DNA of 64,000 nt, taken from NCBI GenBank assembly GCA_025175895.1, contig CM046001.1, positions 54,745,719-54,809,718 on the forward strand, read 5' to 3'. A program made the translations under genes and the position numbers. The notes under the pieces are model-generated. The model did not search any database. It was not told where the DNA came from and worked only from the letters and a program-made list of their open reading frames with translations. Each line of letters opens with the position of its first letter. Within the stretch, counting starts at the first letter, position 1. Positions 34,849 to 47,090 of the stretch are shown here, one piece after another. This stretch comes from Wurfbainia villosa. Taxonomy: Eukaryota > Streptophyta > Magnoliopsida > Zingiberales > Zingiberaceae.

Positions 34849-36644
34849 TGTTGGGATGTATATTGAAAAGTCTATCTTTTGTATGAACATCTTTATTTTT
34901 GAAATAAGAATCACATGATCATTATTTTCATATTTATGGTTATGCATATTGTCTGATACATTACATTGTAGATAACATGGTGTGTAGTGTCACACGGGAG
35001 ATCATATTATCTGTTCCTTGTAAAGTATAAGTAAAGGCTCACAACCGAGATGGTTTTGAACAAACCATTTGTATGTTATTGTGTGATTTGGTATTGATTT
35101 GTCTTGACTATAGAATTACACTAGTACACTTTGTGTGTATTGAGCAGAACCGACTTAGAGGTGATTCGATTTATTGCTGACTACATAATTGAATCTGGCC
35201 TCGGATATTATGGTGTACATGCTCTTAATCTCGATATAATAACGGGAACATGTACTCAGTATTTATTTCTTTGATTTACTAATGGGCGAGATTTATAGAT
35301 TAAATCGATAGGCTCGGTAAGTTGGGAAATGATATTATTTACATGGTGTGCCGTTGATTATAGGAGAAAACTGTGTCCTATATATTAGGATGATGATGTC
35401 CTCTTGAGGAGCTCATAAGGATCATCATGTAAACCCTGCAGGTGGACTTGGTCCGACATGATGATAAGGTTGAGTGGTACTACTCATGGAGTTAGATGTT
35501 GATTAATTAATTGTCAGTAAATTAATTAATTGACGAACATTCGAGATCTTAAACACGGGGAAATATTTGTACAATTAATATATGGAGCCCATATTTATTT
35601 ATGGGGGTTGGTGAGGTAGATCAATGATAATCCTCTAGTGGAATGGATTATCATTAATGGATCGAACTTTATGTGGGTTAGATCCATTGGGTGGCCAAGA
35701 TCCAACTCCTCCTCATGGTCCCTATTCTAGCCTATTAAAACCCTCTTGAAGCCTAGATCCGATGGTGGAAAATGAAACCCTAGATCCGACGGTGGAGATT
35801 GAATCTCTAGATCTGACGGTGGAGATTGAAAGGAGGCTTAAGCCTAACTCTCTAAAAGGAGGGCTAAGGGCTTGGGCGTGAATAATCTTTTGGTGATTAG
35901 GGTTTGAGTTGGCTTGGGCGGCAAGGGTGAGGCTAGGGTTTTGCATCCTTAGGCCGGCGGCAAGGAATTAGGGTTTAGACTCCTATTCTTCATTTTGGTC
36001 GGCGCCTCCCTCACCTTTTCCAAGGGTCGGCGGCTAGAGTTAGGGTTTGGCTTCTTCTCATCTTTTTCTCTTGGCCGACACATTCTCTCCTTCTCCAAGG
36101 GCCTGCGACATCAAGGGTTAAGGGTGATCCTTTTCTCTTGGCCGACAACATCTTCTTCCTCTCCTTGGCCGGCGGCAACAACCTAGCTTCGAGCTTGATG
36201 GTCGGAACTAGATAGGAGAAGAAGGGTTCGAATCTTCTTCCTTCTGTTCAGAGCAAGCAAGGAAAGGAAGATTGTGATCTAGGAAGCTTCAACTCTTGGA
36301 GGATCGTTGCCCACACAATGTCCAAGAGGAGGATAGGACATACAATAGAAGACCAAGAGGTAAACAAGAGGTATAATTCTTGTTTTATTTTCCTTTTGTT
36401 TCTTTTTATTATGTATGTAATTGCATGTGACTAATTTACTTGGACCCCGAAGATAAACAAAAAAATCGGCAATCCGTACATCATCTATTCCGCGGCTAAT
36501 CGAGGAAAAGAGTTAGGTTGCTTGAACAACTAGTTTGTTGAAGAGAATACTCTAATCGAATAGCACGATGATGGATCGGTTGCTTGGGTAATCCGTCATC
36601 GTCTTGGATTTTTTTTTAATCTGGGGACGTAGATGGGATCGCCA
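34849..36644 (+). mobile_element. Element B 3' LTR, truncated
   Basis: TGTTGGGATGTATATTG... collinear with 27988-29640 and cut within GGGATCGCCA at 36644, where C1's LTR end TGTTGGGTTTCCGGC begins. Confidence 0.92.
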
Positions 36645-37197
36645 TGTTGGGTTTCCGGCACCGCGGCGTGTGTGTGTGTTCGATCATGTTTCGTAAACAT
36701 GAGCACAGCGGAAGCAATTAAAAATAATAAATCTATATTTATTACAACACACACAACACACGCATGCATATTACAACAAGTGTAGACATAACCGTAAATT
36801 AAAATTTGCAATAAAAGAAATTTATCTACGTTATACCTTTCGTATGACGTGTAGCGGAAACGACATCAACCGGAACGATCCTCGTAAGAATCGTCTCTAT
36901 CCGTATCCATGTCGAGCTCCTCGGGATGACTTCGCTAAGTCACGAGCTTCGTCTTCGTACGGGTTACTAGCCTCGTGTTGAAGACGACGTGATCGAGAGA
37001 TGATCACAATCCGAATCCAAATTCGGATCCAAAACCGAGTCCTCAAAACTCGATTCTCCGGAGAGGTATTCGTCAACCGTTTGACGAATCCTTCATCCTC
37101 CACCTCAGAGGATTACCAGAGATGAAATCTCTGGTAAGTTAGCCGCTGTCGGAGCACTAACCGTCGTCCAAACGACGCTCCGACAACAAAGAAACAA

Positions 37198-37220
37198 GCT
37201 GTCCAGAAAAACTGGACAGC
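37198..37220. other. Conserved hairpin in family-2 LTR
   Basis: Arms GCTGTCCAG and CTGGACAGC with a five-base A-rich loop. Also present at 44364-44386, 52441-52462 (8-bp stem) and 62230-62251. It lies downstream of the TATA box, so it would be in the transcript. Confidence 0.8.
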
Positions 37221-37474
37221 TTTTGGTGGAGGAATAGAGGCCGGCCAAAGGAGATGTGGAGCTCACCTTATCACCGAACCCAAAGGAGATCGCCGGAGGG
37301 TCGCAGGAGGGTCGCCGGAGGTTCTCCGGCTGAAGCTTGGACGCCGGCAAAGACTTGGACGACTGCACACAAGCTGGGCGGCAGCAGCTTTAGGTGTTGG
37401 CGCCGAATAGGAGAGGGAGGGGGTTTGGGCGGCCAAAACTAGATCAGCCTTAGGGTTAGGGTTTAAGCCCTATT

Positions 37475-37484
37475 TTATAGAGAA
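37475..37484 (-). promoter_or_regulatory. TATA box in C1 3' LTR
   Basis: Minus strand TATAAAATAG followed by GGCTTAA. The same motif occurs in C2's LTR (52167-52176) and C3's LTR (about 62497-62506), and is deleted from C1's 5' LTR. Confidence 0.6.
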
Positions 37485-38871
37485 CTAATTCTCTTAATGG
37501 TTAATGGATCATATCCATAAAGCCCGTTAACCCGCTCCATTAAGATAAGTTAAAATAAACCAAACCATGATGGTTTATTTTAAGTTAAAACGAACGAACC
37601 AACTTTTGGTTCATTCGTTTAAAATAAACCAAACCCTTTGGTTTATTCTCCTCCATTGGATTAGAACCAAACCAATTTAGTTCATCCATCATGTCTTCAT
37701 AAGACACGGCCCATCCACGCTTCCATTGCGACTGAAACGATTTCATGCTCACTCCATGTGTGGTCCAACCAAACCTAGTTTCTCTCGGTCTGAGAATCTC
37801 ATTCTCAAGCTCGTTTTAAATCCTTCAGATTACGCTCGTTGTGCGTGTGACCAAATAGGTTCTCGGTTTACTATAATTAACCATTAATTATAGAACGATT
37901 ATGAGTGACATCTAGTAGTACATCATGATCCCCAATTAACCGAAAAGATCAACAGTTGATCCATAACTACTTCTGAAACCCTTCAGCAGCTCGAATGAAT
38001 CGTGCCTCATTCCCTTCACTCATCTTATACCCACTTGGTTCAGGACATGATCTATTGTGTCAGTCCCCACTAGGCTGACTACGTCACACCTAGCCCAAGT
38101 ATCATTTCCTCGTCCTACGGATTCTAGTTACTCCACATGTATCGAAGAGTACCTTACTCTAAACATGTAATGCTTTGGCCAAAGACTTTAGTAACAATCC
38201 GACGAGAGGCCATGGATATACATCTCCTCGCAAGGAGTGGTGAATCCTTTATAGGCTATTCAAACACCTTCGATCACTTCGACTTATACCCAATCATCCC
38301 GGGTCCACATCTCCTTAGAAATGTTTGCTTAAGATGTCAAAGCATAAGTCTCCATGATCAAGATGACTTGAATACCGCAAGTCAAAGGAACATCGCACTT
38401 AAGCCACAGTAAGAACTTCATTGACATATCTATATATGCAGAGAACCATATGAAGTCTTACGGCTGGTCACTCCAATGAACTAGTTACCATAACTAGCAT
38501 CCACGATTAACTCCGGACATCAAAATGTCTCCAGCCAGTGAGAATCAGCTGCTTGGATACACCAAGGAGTATACCTCGTGCTAGTCTCGACAGAATTGAT
38601 GGTGTCCAAATCCATCAATTCATCGACTAGAGATAATTCCGATACATCACAATTACACATGTAGAGATACTCACTAGTTGTGATCCAATCACAAATTCTC
38701 TCATGCTGTGAATCGTATCGTGGACATCCAGTAAATGAGTTTAAGATCCAATCAAATACATGAAACATGTATACTCAAATAGTGAATCTTCATTTATCAT
38801 ATAAATGTTTCATACATAAGGCGATTGCCTTAGGACATCTCTCATATATTACTAACAGACTCCCACTTAGC

Positions 38872-41800
38872 CTAATGCCAATCGCTACGGTATCCAATAC
38901 CATAAGCTCTAACATGACCCTCAAACTTATTTTGAGGTAATGCCTTAGTCAAGGGATCCGCTAAGTTCCTTTCAGTGGGAATTTTCTCGATTTGTATTTC
39001 ATTCCCTCGATTGATCTCTGATAAGATGATAGCGGCGAAGCACATGTTTGGATCATTGATGAGACCACATCAAGTTCAAAGATGAACTTCTTGATCCAAA
39101 CCGCTTCCTTTGCTGCTTCCAAAGCTGCAATGTATTCTGCCTTAGTGGCAGAATCCGCTATAGTGTCAAGCTTGGAACCTTTCCAACTTATTGCGCCTCC
39201 ATTCCCGGTGAATACATACTCAGACTGAGACATGGAATCATCCTTGTCTGTCTGGAGCTGGCATCCGTATACCCACGTATCACCATGTACCCTTCTCCAT
39301 ATATTAGGAACACATCCTTAGTTCTTCTCAAGTACTTAAGGATCGTCTTAACAGCTGCCCAATGATCCATTCCTGGATCGGACTGGTATCTGCTCGTGAC
39401 ACTCAGAGCATACGATACATCGGGCCTCGTACATAACATAGCATACATGATAGATCCTATTGCGGATGCATAGGGAATCTTACTCATGCAAATCCTCTCT
39501 CGTTTTACGCGCGGACACATAGACTTGAAGGTGTACCCCATGCCTGATGGGCAGATAACCTTTCTTGGATTCCGACATGCTAAACCTCTTTAGCACTCGG
39601 TCTATATATGTAGACTGCGAAAGACCAAGCAACCGTTTCGATCTATCTCTATAGATCTTAATCCCAAGGATGTAGGTTGCTTCTCCCAGGTCTTTCATAG
39701 AGAATGTCTTGGATAACCAAACCTTCACTGACTGTAAGAATGAAACATCGTTTCCTATAAGTAGTATGTCATCGACATACAATACTAGGAATACGACTGC
39801 ACTCCCACTAACCTTCTTGTACACACAAGGTTAAATGCGGATTTTGTGAGAAATCAAACTTTTGATTGTCTCATCAAAGCGGATATTCAACTCTGGATGC
39901 TTGCTTCATTCCATAAATGGATCGTCGCAATTTGCATACCTTGGTTTTATCAACCGATGTAAAACCCTCAAGCTGTATCATATACATGTCCTCGAGGAGG
40001 TTTCCATTAAGGAAAATTGTTTTCACATCCATCTGCCATATCTCATAATCATAATGAGCCGCTATGGCCCGGAGCATACGAATGGATTTAAGCATAGCTA
40101 CAGGCGAATAGGTTTCGTCATAATCAACACCTTGTTTTTGACGATATCCTTTCGCCACCAATCTAGCCTTATAGGTAATCACATTACCATCCATGTCGGT
40201 TTTCTTCTTGAAAACCCACTTGCACCTTATAGGCTTTATCCCTTCAGGTGGGTCAACCAAGTTCCAAACTTGATTTTCATACATGGAATCCATTTCCGAC
40301 TTCATGGCACCAAGCCACTTATCCCTTTCTGAACTTGTCAGCACTTCTTCATAACTGGTAGGCTCCTCATCATCAATGAGTAACACGTCGTTCGATTCGC
40401 TTACGAGAAATCCATATCTCTCAGGAATGTCGCGTGTTCTACCAGATCTACGAAGATGTGGTGTTACAATAGGTCCAGCCGATTGCTCATCACTATGAGT
40501 TGTCGGCTGTTGTGCTTCACCAGGTATCTCATTAATGTCTATTTGAGTCTCTCGAGCCTCCTCAAGCTCGACGACACTCCCACAGTTTTCTTGCAAGAGA
40601 AACTCTTTCTCTAGAAACACAGCATGCCTTGAAACAAACACCTTTTGTTCCACAGGATGATAGAATTGGTAACCCCTTGTTTCCTTAGGGTATCCAACAA
40701 ATAGACATTTATCAGACTTAGCATCCAATTTGTCTGATACAGTCCGCTTCACATAAGCAGGACAACCCCATATCTTCAAGTAAGATACATGAGGTTTCTT
40801 ACCATTCCATATCTCATATGGAGTAGTTGAGACTACCTTGGTAGGCATTCTGTTTAACAAGTAAACAGCTGTCTGAAGTGCATAGCCCCAAAAGGACTTG
40901 GGAAGAGTCGCATGATTCATCATTGACCTGACCATGTCCAACAAGGTCCGGTTACGCCTCTCAGATACACCATTATGCTGTGGTGTATATGGCGGAGTCC
41001 ATTGAGACAATATGTCATTGTCTCTTAGATAATCAAGAAACTCTTGACTTAAGTATTCACCACCTCGATCCGATCGAAGTATTTTAATACTCTTGTCATG
41101 TTGTTTCTCTACTTCATTTCTGAATTCTTTGAACCTTTCAAAGGCTTCAGACTTGTGTTTCATCAAGAACACATACCCAAACCATGAGTGATCATCGGTG
41201 AAGGTAATGAAGTAGCTATAGCCTCCTAAAGCTTGAGTTGACATAGGTCCACATACATCACTATGTATTAGGCCTAGCAACTCTCCCACTCGTTCACCTT
41301 TTCCTGTAAAAGGTAACTTAGTCATCTTGCCTTTTAAGCATGATTCGCATGTATCGTATGAATCCAATTCAAACGATTCCAGAATTCCACATCGGTGTAA
41401 TTCGGACATGCGTTTCTTGCTTATATGGCCAAGACGACAATGCCACATATAGGAGTCTATTTGATTATCCTTTCGAGCACGCTTGTTGCTCACTTCGATA
41501 TTGAAAATATCACTGGATACGTCCAACGTATAAACACCATTGCTTAAAGTTCCAGTCCCATAAAGAACTCCATTCAAAGTTATGTAACAACAATTGTTAC
41601 TAAAAGTCAAATGGTACTCATTTCTATTTAAACAAGAAATAGAAATGATGTTCTTTATCAACGAAGGAACATAAAAGCAATTGTCCAGTTCTAAGACAAG
41701 TCCTACAGGTAGTTCCAACAAATACGTTCCGATGGCGAGTGCAGCAACCGTTGCTCCATTCCCAACACGTAAATTTGACTCTCCCCTTGACGAGTCTTCT

Positions 41801-42552
41801 TCTATTCCTTAGCCCATGTATGTCATTACATATATGTGAGCCACACCCAGTATCGAATACCCAAGTGTCTGAGGAAATAGAATGACAATCAATAAAGAAG
41901 ATTTCTGAAGAAGATGGGGCATCCGATGCCTTATCCTTCTTCACGGACTCAAGATAAATCTTGTACTTTCTTCGCAAATGGCTCTCCTTGCCATAATGAT
42001 GGCAAGTTTCCTTTTATGCTAGTTCTACCTTCTTAGCCCTTCTCTTCTTTCCCTTCTGCTGTTCCTTTGACTTCCTCTTAGAACCTTTCTTCGAGGAATC
42101 AACTAACAGCACCGTCCCCTGCTCATGCTTCTCAGAAGACTCCACAGTCTTCAGCATATTGAGCAGTACCACAGATGAACCTCCTAGCATCTCAGAGGTG
42201 AAGAGGAGCTTTGAGACTTCGAACCTTTCGAATCTCACTTGCTCATCAACTAACTCACAAAGATGAAGGGCTACGATATGAGCATCCATATGCTCATGCT
42301 GCTTTTGTAGCTTGGGTTCCATCGTGGCTAGCATGATGCAACTCATTTGTTCAGAATCACTCACATGTTTCTGATAGGCCAACAATTGGTCCAGAGTTGC
42401 ATCGTCACTAGGACGGGCGGGAAGAGGCGCTTCGAGGATATTTGCAAGCTTTTCAACCTTGAGAACAATTCTCAAGCTTCTAAGCCAGTCCATGAAGCTC
42501 GACCCAGTCAATTTATTCGAATCCAAAATGGAACGCAATTCAAAGACATCAT
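38872..42552 (-). pseudogene. Element C1 gag-pol (TNT1-94-like copia polyprotein), broken
   Basis: Gag begins near 42552; a one-base deletion after the first codons puts the rest (RSILDSNKLTGSSFMDWL, 42538-42014) in another frame. The zinc knuckle is degenerate (CHHYG). Protease WVFDTGCGSHICN lies near 41870. A 615-codon open stretch 41721-39874 holds GAG-pre-integrase (WHCRLGHISKKR), integrase (FTDDHSWFGYVF, RSDRGGEYLS, PQHNGVSERRNR) and the RT N-terminal half (YKARLVAKGYRQ, IWQMDVKTIF). RT continues at 39824-39480 with LYVDDILLIG and ends with RNase H at 39541-38872. RNase H has lost the block containing CDN...AKEPR. Several frameshifts. This is the longest open pol segment in the window. 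Confidence 0.92.
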
Positions 42553-43811
42553 GATCAATCTTAGAAATACAAAACGAGCATATATGAGAAAGATGATTTT
42601 AAAATGCATCAATATACATTTATAAATCCCATTCATTTTTCGAATTTCAAAACCCCAAAATCACTTCGGGAGATCGTAGGTCCATCTCCGAATGGGCTGA
42701 TATCCATCATAGTTATGAACAACCTTGGAGAGAGTCCAACAAGCCATTCATAACTACGACGGTAGGTATCAACTATACTGATTGCATATCACGTATATGC
42801 AACTATCACAATGTGCTATCAACTAATTGAATGTTCACACATACATCGGGTTGTTAACACATTAACAAGTATGCATCATATGCATAGCACCCAACTTCAC
42901 CTCCCTTTACATCGACCTTGGAGAGTCCAACAAATCGATGCTCGGGTTAAAGCCAACCCATTAATCAAGACATAGTTTTAATATGGTTAGAGCGCATTCA
43001 ACCAATTAGCCCAGCTTGGAGAGAGTCCAACAACCAAAGCTAACGATTGACCTCTGACTCTTACCATATTAGTATTAAACTATTCCATGGTTTGAACATA
43101 TTGAGTTGGTAGGGCTTGGAAAGTCAACAACCCAAACAAGAAACAGAACTCTGGTTCTAACCATATTAATGGAAGGTGTAGGCTTTAATATTGATTAAGG
43201 GTTTTTATGTCTCATCCTCTTTGCATGCACATAACTATTATCTACATGGCATGGCATACATGGCATACATCTACATGTCACGACACGCATGGCATAATGT
43301 TATTCATCTAATGCAATTACATGGCATACAATTATGTCATGTATATAATTTCCTTATATGTCATAACTATTTATGGAAATAAAATATGTTTAAGATTTGA
43401 TTCTCCAAATCAAATCATAATTAAATTAGAAACAAATTTCCAAATCTAATCACATATTTTATTCATGGAATTATTTGATTAAGGAAAATCTATTTAGGAA
43501 ACCAATTTCCTAAATCATTAAAACTACTTATGGAAATAAAATATTTTAAGATTTGATTTCCCAAATCAAATCATGATTAAATTAGGAAACAAATTTCAAG
43601 AATCTAATCAAATATTTTATTTATGGAAAATATCAATTTCCATAAATACTTCCAACTTTCCAAAAGTGGATGATTTCCATAAATACTTCTAGACTTTCCA
43701 AAATTGAAAAATTTCCATAAATACTTCTAAATTTCCAAAATTAGAAAATTTCCAGAAATACATTATGACTATCGCAAAACCATTTTTTACGATTATGTGA
43801 AACACAACACA
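42553..43811 (-). other. Element C1 leader with repeated hairpins
   Basis: No gene. Contains repeats of CTTGGAGAGAGTCCAACA (plus strand) near 42723, 42916 and 43013 and a decayed copy near 43112, each able to fold as TTGGA/TCCAA. The part 43380-43760 is an AT-rich array with a GGAAATTTTCC-like unit. A decayed primer site (minus GGGTATCGAGC) lies at 43812-43823. Confidence 0.8.
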
Positions 43812-43824
43812 GCTCGATACCCTT

Positions 43825-45596
43825 TGTTGGGTTTTAGAGCCTTGCGTGTGTGTGTGTTCGATCATGTTTCGTAAACATGAGCACAGCGGAAGCAATAAAA
43901 ATAATAAATACTCCTATTTATTACAACACACACAACACACGCATGCTATTACAACAAGTGTAGACATAACCGTAAATTAAAATTTGCAATAAAAGAAATT
44001 TATCTCGTTATACCTTTCATTATGGCGTGTAAGCGGGAAACGGACATCAGCGGAGCGATCCTCGTAGAATCGTCTCTATCCGTATCCACGCCCGAGCTCC
44101 TCGGGATGACCGCTAAGTCCGCGAGCTTGCGGGTTACTAGCCTCGTGTTGAAGGCGGCGTGATCGAGAGATGATCACAATCGAATCAAATTCGGATCCAA
44201 AGCAGTCCTCAAAACTTCGCTTCTCCGGAGAGGTATTCGTCAACCGTTTGGCGAATCGCCGTCCTCCACCTCAGAGGATTACGGAGATCAAATCCCGATA
44301 AGTTAGCGCTGTCGGGCACTAACCCGTCGTCCAAGCGGCGCTCGACCGACAACAAAGAAACAAGCTGTCCAGAAAAACTGGACAGCTTGGTGGAAGAGAA
44401 TAGAGGCGGCCAAAGGAGATGTGGAGCTCACCTTATCACGAACCAAAGGAGATCACGGAGGGTCGGAGGTTCACGGCAGCAGCTTGACGCCGGCTGAAGC
44501 TTGGCGGCCAAGCTGGGCGGCCCTTTAGGTGTTGGAGGCGCCCTAAAGTTGTTTAACTAATTCTCTTAATGGTTAATGGATCATATCCATAAAGCCCGTT
44601 AACCGCTCCATTAAGATAAGTTAAAATAAACCAAACCATGATGGTTTATTTTAAGTTAAAAGCGAACGAACCAACTTTTGGTTCATTCGTTTAAAATAAA
44701 CCAAACCCTTTGGTTTATTCTCATCCATTGGATTAGAACCAAACCATTTTTGATCCATTATGTCTTCATAAGACACGGCCCATCCACGCTTCCATTGCAT
44801 GAAACAATTTCATGCTCGCTTTATGTTTGGTCGACCAAACATAGTTTCTCGATCGAGAATCCCATTCTCAAGCTCGTTTTAAATCCTTTGGATTACACTC
44901 GTTGTGCGTGTGACCAAATAGGTTCTCGGTTTATGTTGGCCGTCTATAATTAACCATTAATTATAGAGCGATCATAGATGGCACCTAGTAGTACATCATG
45001 ATCCCCAATTAACCAAAAGATCAGCGGTGATCCGAACTATTTTCAAACCCTTGATGGCTCGAATGAATCGTGCCCCATTCCTTCACTCATCTTATACCCA
45101 CTTGGTTCAGACATGGTCTATAGTGTCACCTCACTAGGTCGACTACGCCACACCTAGCCCAAGTATCATTTCCTCGTCCCCACGGATTCTAGTTACTCCA
45201 CATGTATCGAAGAGTACCTTACTCTAAACATGTAATGCTTTGGCCAAAGACTTTAGTAACAATCCGACGAGAGGCCATGGGTATACATCTCCTCGCAAGG
45301 AGTGGTGAATCCTTTATAGGCTATTCAAACACCTTCGATCACTTCGACTTATACCCAATCATCCCGGGAACACATCTCCTTAGAAATGTTTGCTTAAGAT
45401 GTCAAAGCATAAGTCTCCATGATCAAGATGACTTGAATACCGCAAGTCAAAGGAACATCGCACTTAAGCCACAGTAAGAACTTCATTGACATATCTATAT
45501 ATGCAGAGAACCATATGAAGTCTTACGGCTGGTCACTCCAATGAACTAGTTACCATAACTAGCATCCACGATTAACTCCGGACATCACAATGTCTC
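43825..45596 (-). mobile_element. Element C1 5' LTR, truncated and heavily indel-marked
   Basis: Minus-strand LTR ending ...AACCCAACA at 43825. It is collinear with 36645-38857 up to the motif GGACATCACAATGTCTC (45580-45596) and then stops. Between 44010 and 44560 it differs from the other LTRs by many 1-6-base indels, concentrated at CG-containing sites, and has lost the TATA region. The rest (44880-45590) matches well. Confidence 0.88.
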
Positions 45597-45605
45597 ATCA
45601 CAATG

Positions 45606-45813
45606 GCTACACGTGATACGTCAGGTATACGTAGTTTAAATTTCCTTTTATTGCAAAATTTGAATTTACGGTTATATCTACATATGTTGTACTATGCATG
45701 AGTGTGATGTGTGTGTTGTAATAAATTAGATTTATTATTTTATTCCTTCTGCTGTGCACATGTTTACGAAACATGTTCGAATACACAAACGTCGCGGTGC
45801 CGGAAACCCAACA
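45606..45813 (+). mobile_element. Element C2 5' LTR remnant
   Basis: GCTACACGTGATACGTCAGG onward matches the end of C2's 3' LTR (52806-53012), ending CGGAAACCCAACA. The first 2 kb are absent. Confidence 0.9.
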
Positions 45814-45814
45814 G

Positions 45815-45826
45815 TGGTTTCAGAGC
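45815..45826 (+). other. Element C2 primer binding site
   Basis: TGGTTTCAGAGC, one base from the initiator tRNA-Met complement, right after the LTR remnant. Confidence 0.8.
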
Positions 45827-47090
45827 CCAGGTTGTGTTTCGACATAATCGTAAAATTATTTTGTGATAGTCATAATGATATTTCTGGTAATTTTCTACTT
45901 TTGGAAAGTTAGAAGTATTTATGGAAATTTTCCAATTTTGGAAAGTCTAGAAGTATTTATAGAAATCTTCTACTTTTGGAAAGTTGGAAGTATTTATGGA
46001 AATTGATATTTTCCATAAATAAAATATTTGATTATATTTTGAAAATTTATTTCCTAATTTAATCATGATTTGATTTGGGAAATCAATTCTTAAAATATTT
46101 TATTTCCATAAGTAGTTTTGATGATTTCGGAAATTGGTTTCCTAAATTGACTTTCCTTAATCAACTATTTCCACAAATAAAATATGTGATTAGATTTGGA
46201 AATTTGTTTCCTAATTTAATCATGATTTGATTTGGAGAATCAAATCTTAAACATATTTTATTTTCATAAATAGTTATGACATATAAGGAAATATTGTACA
46301 TGATATAATTGTATGCCATGTAATTGCATTAGATGCATATCATTATGCCATGCGTGTCATGACATGTAGATGTATGTCATGTATGTCATGCCATGTAGAT
46401 AATAGTTATTTGCATGCAAAGAGGATGAGATATAAAAATCCTAACTCAATATTAAAGCCTACACCTTCCATTAATATGGTTAGAACCAGAGTTTCATTTT
46501 TTGTTCGGGTTGTTGGACTCTCTCCAAGCTCGGCTCGAACCTGAACATGTTCAAACCATGGAATAGTTTAATACTAATATGGTAAGATTCAGAGGTCAAT
46601 TGTTAGCTTTGGTTGTTGGACTCTCTCCAAGCCGGGCTAATTGGTTGAATGCGCTCTAACCATATTAAAACTATTTCTCGATTAATGGGTTGGCTTTAAC
46701 CTGGAGCATCGGCTTGTTGGACTCTCTCCAAGGTCGATGTAAAGGGAGGTGAAGTTGGGTGCTAAGCATATGATGCATACTTGTTAATGTGTTAACAACC
46801 CGATGTATGTGTGAACATTCAATTAGTTGATAGCACATTGTGATAGTTGCATATACGTGATATGCAATCGGTATAGTTGATACCTACCATCGTAGTTATG
46901 AATGGCTTGTTGGACTCTCTCCAAGGTTGTTCATATCTATGTTGGATATCAGCCCATTCGGAGATGGACCTACGATCTCCCGAAGTGATTTTGGGGTTTT
47001 TGAAATTCGAAAAATGAATGGGATTTATAAATGTATGTTGATGCATTTTAAAATCATTTTCTCATATATGCTCGTTTTGTATTTCTAAGA
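45827..47090 (+). other. Element C2 leader with four TGTTGGACTCTCTCCAAG motifs
   Basis: No gene. An AT-rich array with a unit like GGAAAGTTAGAAGTATTTAT lies at 45890-46010. The 18-base hairpin motif occurs at 46511, 46614, 46715 and 46909, the first three about 102 bp apart. This block lies upstream of the gag ATG. Confidence 0.85.

Larger units (their letters stand above)
27988..36644 (+). mobile_element. Element B: family-1 copia, 3' end truncated
   Basis: 5' LTR 27988-29829, internal with full-length gag-pol, 3' LTR from 34849 cut at 36644 where C1 begins. About 190 bp of the LTR end seen at 29640-29829 are missing on the right. B inserted into D's internal region; the second copy of its target duplication is lost with the deleted sequence, so it cannot be checked. 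Confidence 0.9.
36645..38857 (-). mobile_element. Element C1 3' LTR
   Basis: Minus strand TGTTAGTAATATATGAG at 38857 to ...CCGGAAACCCAACA at 36645, 2,213 bp. A polypurine-like AAGTGGGAGTC (minus) flanks it at 38858-38868. It holds a minus-strand TATA box at 37475-37484, a strong hairpin at 37198-37220 and the palindrome CATGTTTCGTAAACATG at 36685-36701. The open frames at 36897-37442 and 38137-38412 recur in the sister LTRs but carry no recognised domain. Confidence 0.92.
36645..45596 (-). mobile_element. Element C1: family-2 copia, minus strand
   Basis: 3' LTR 36645-38857, gag-pol 38872-42552, leader 42553-43811, 5' LTR 43825-45596. The 5' LTR lacks its first 330 bp or so and ends at the C1/C2 junction. 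On the left it interrupts B's LTR. It faces C2 head to head, so their gag-pol regions form arms of one large inverted repeat. Confidence 0.9.

Noticed and set aside
38137..38412. 91-residue frame repeated in all family-2 LTRs (38137, 45202, 51224, 63172)
   Set aside because: Conserved as DNA because the LTRs are copies. It runs antisense to the element and matches no known domain by eye. A codon-level test would be needed to revive it.
43840..43860. GTGTGTGT run as a microsatellite locus of interest
   Set aside because: It is the short GTGTGTG stretch found near every family-2 LTR end and is only about 12-14 bp long.
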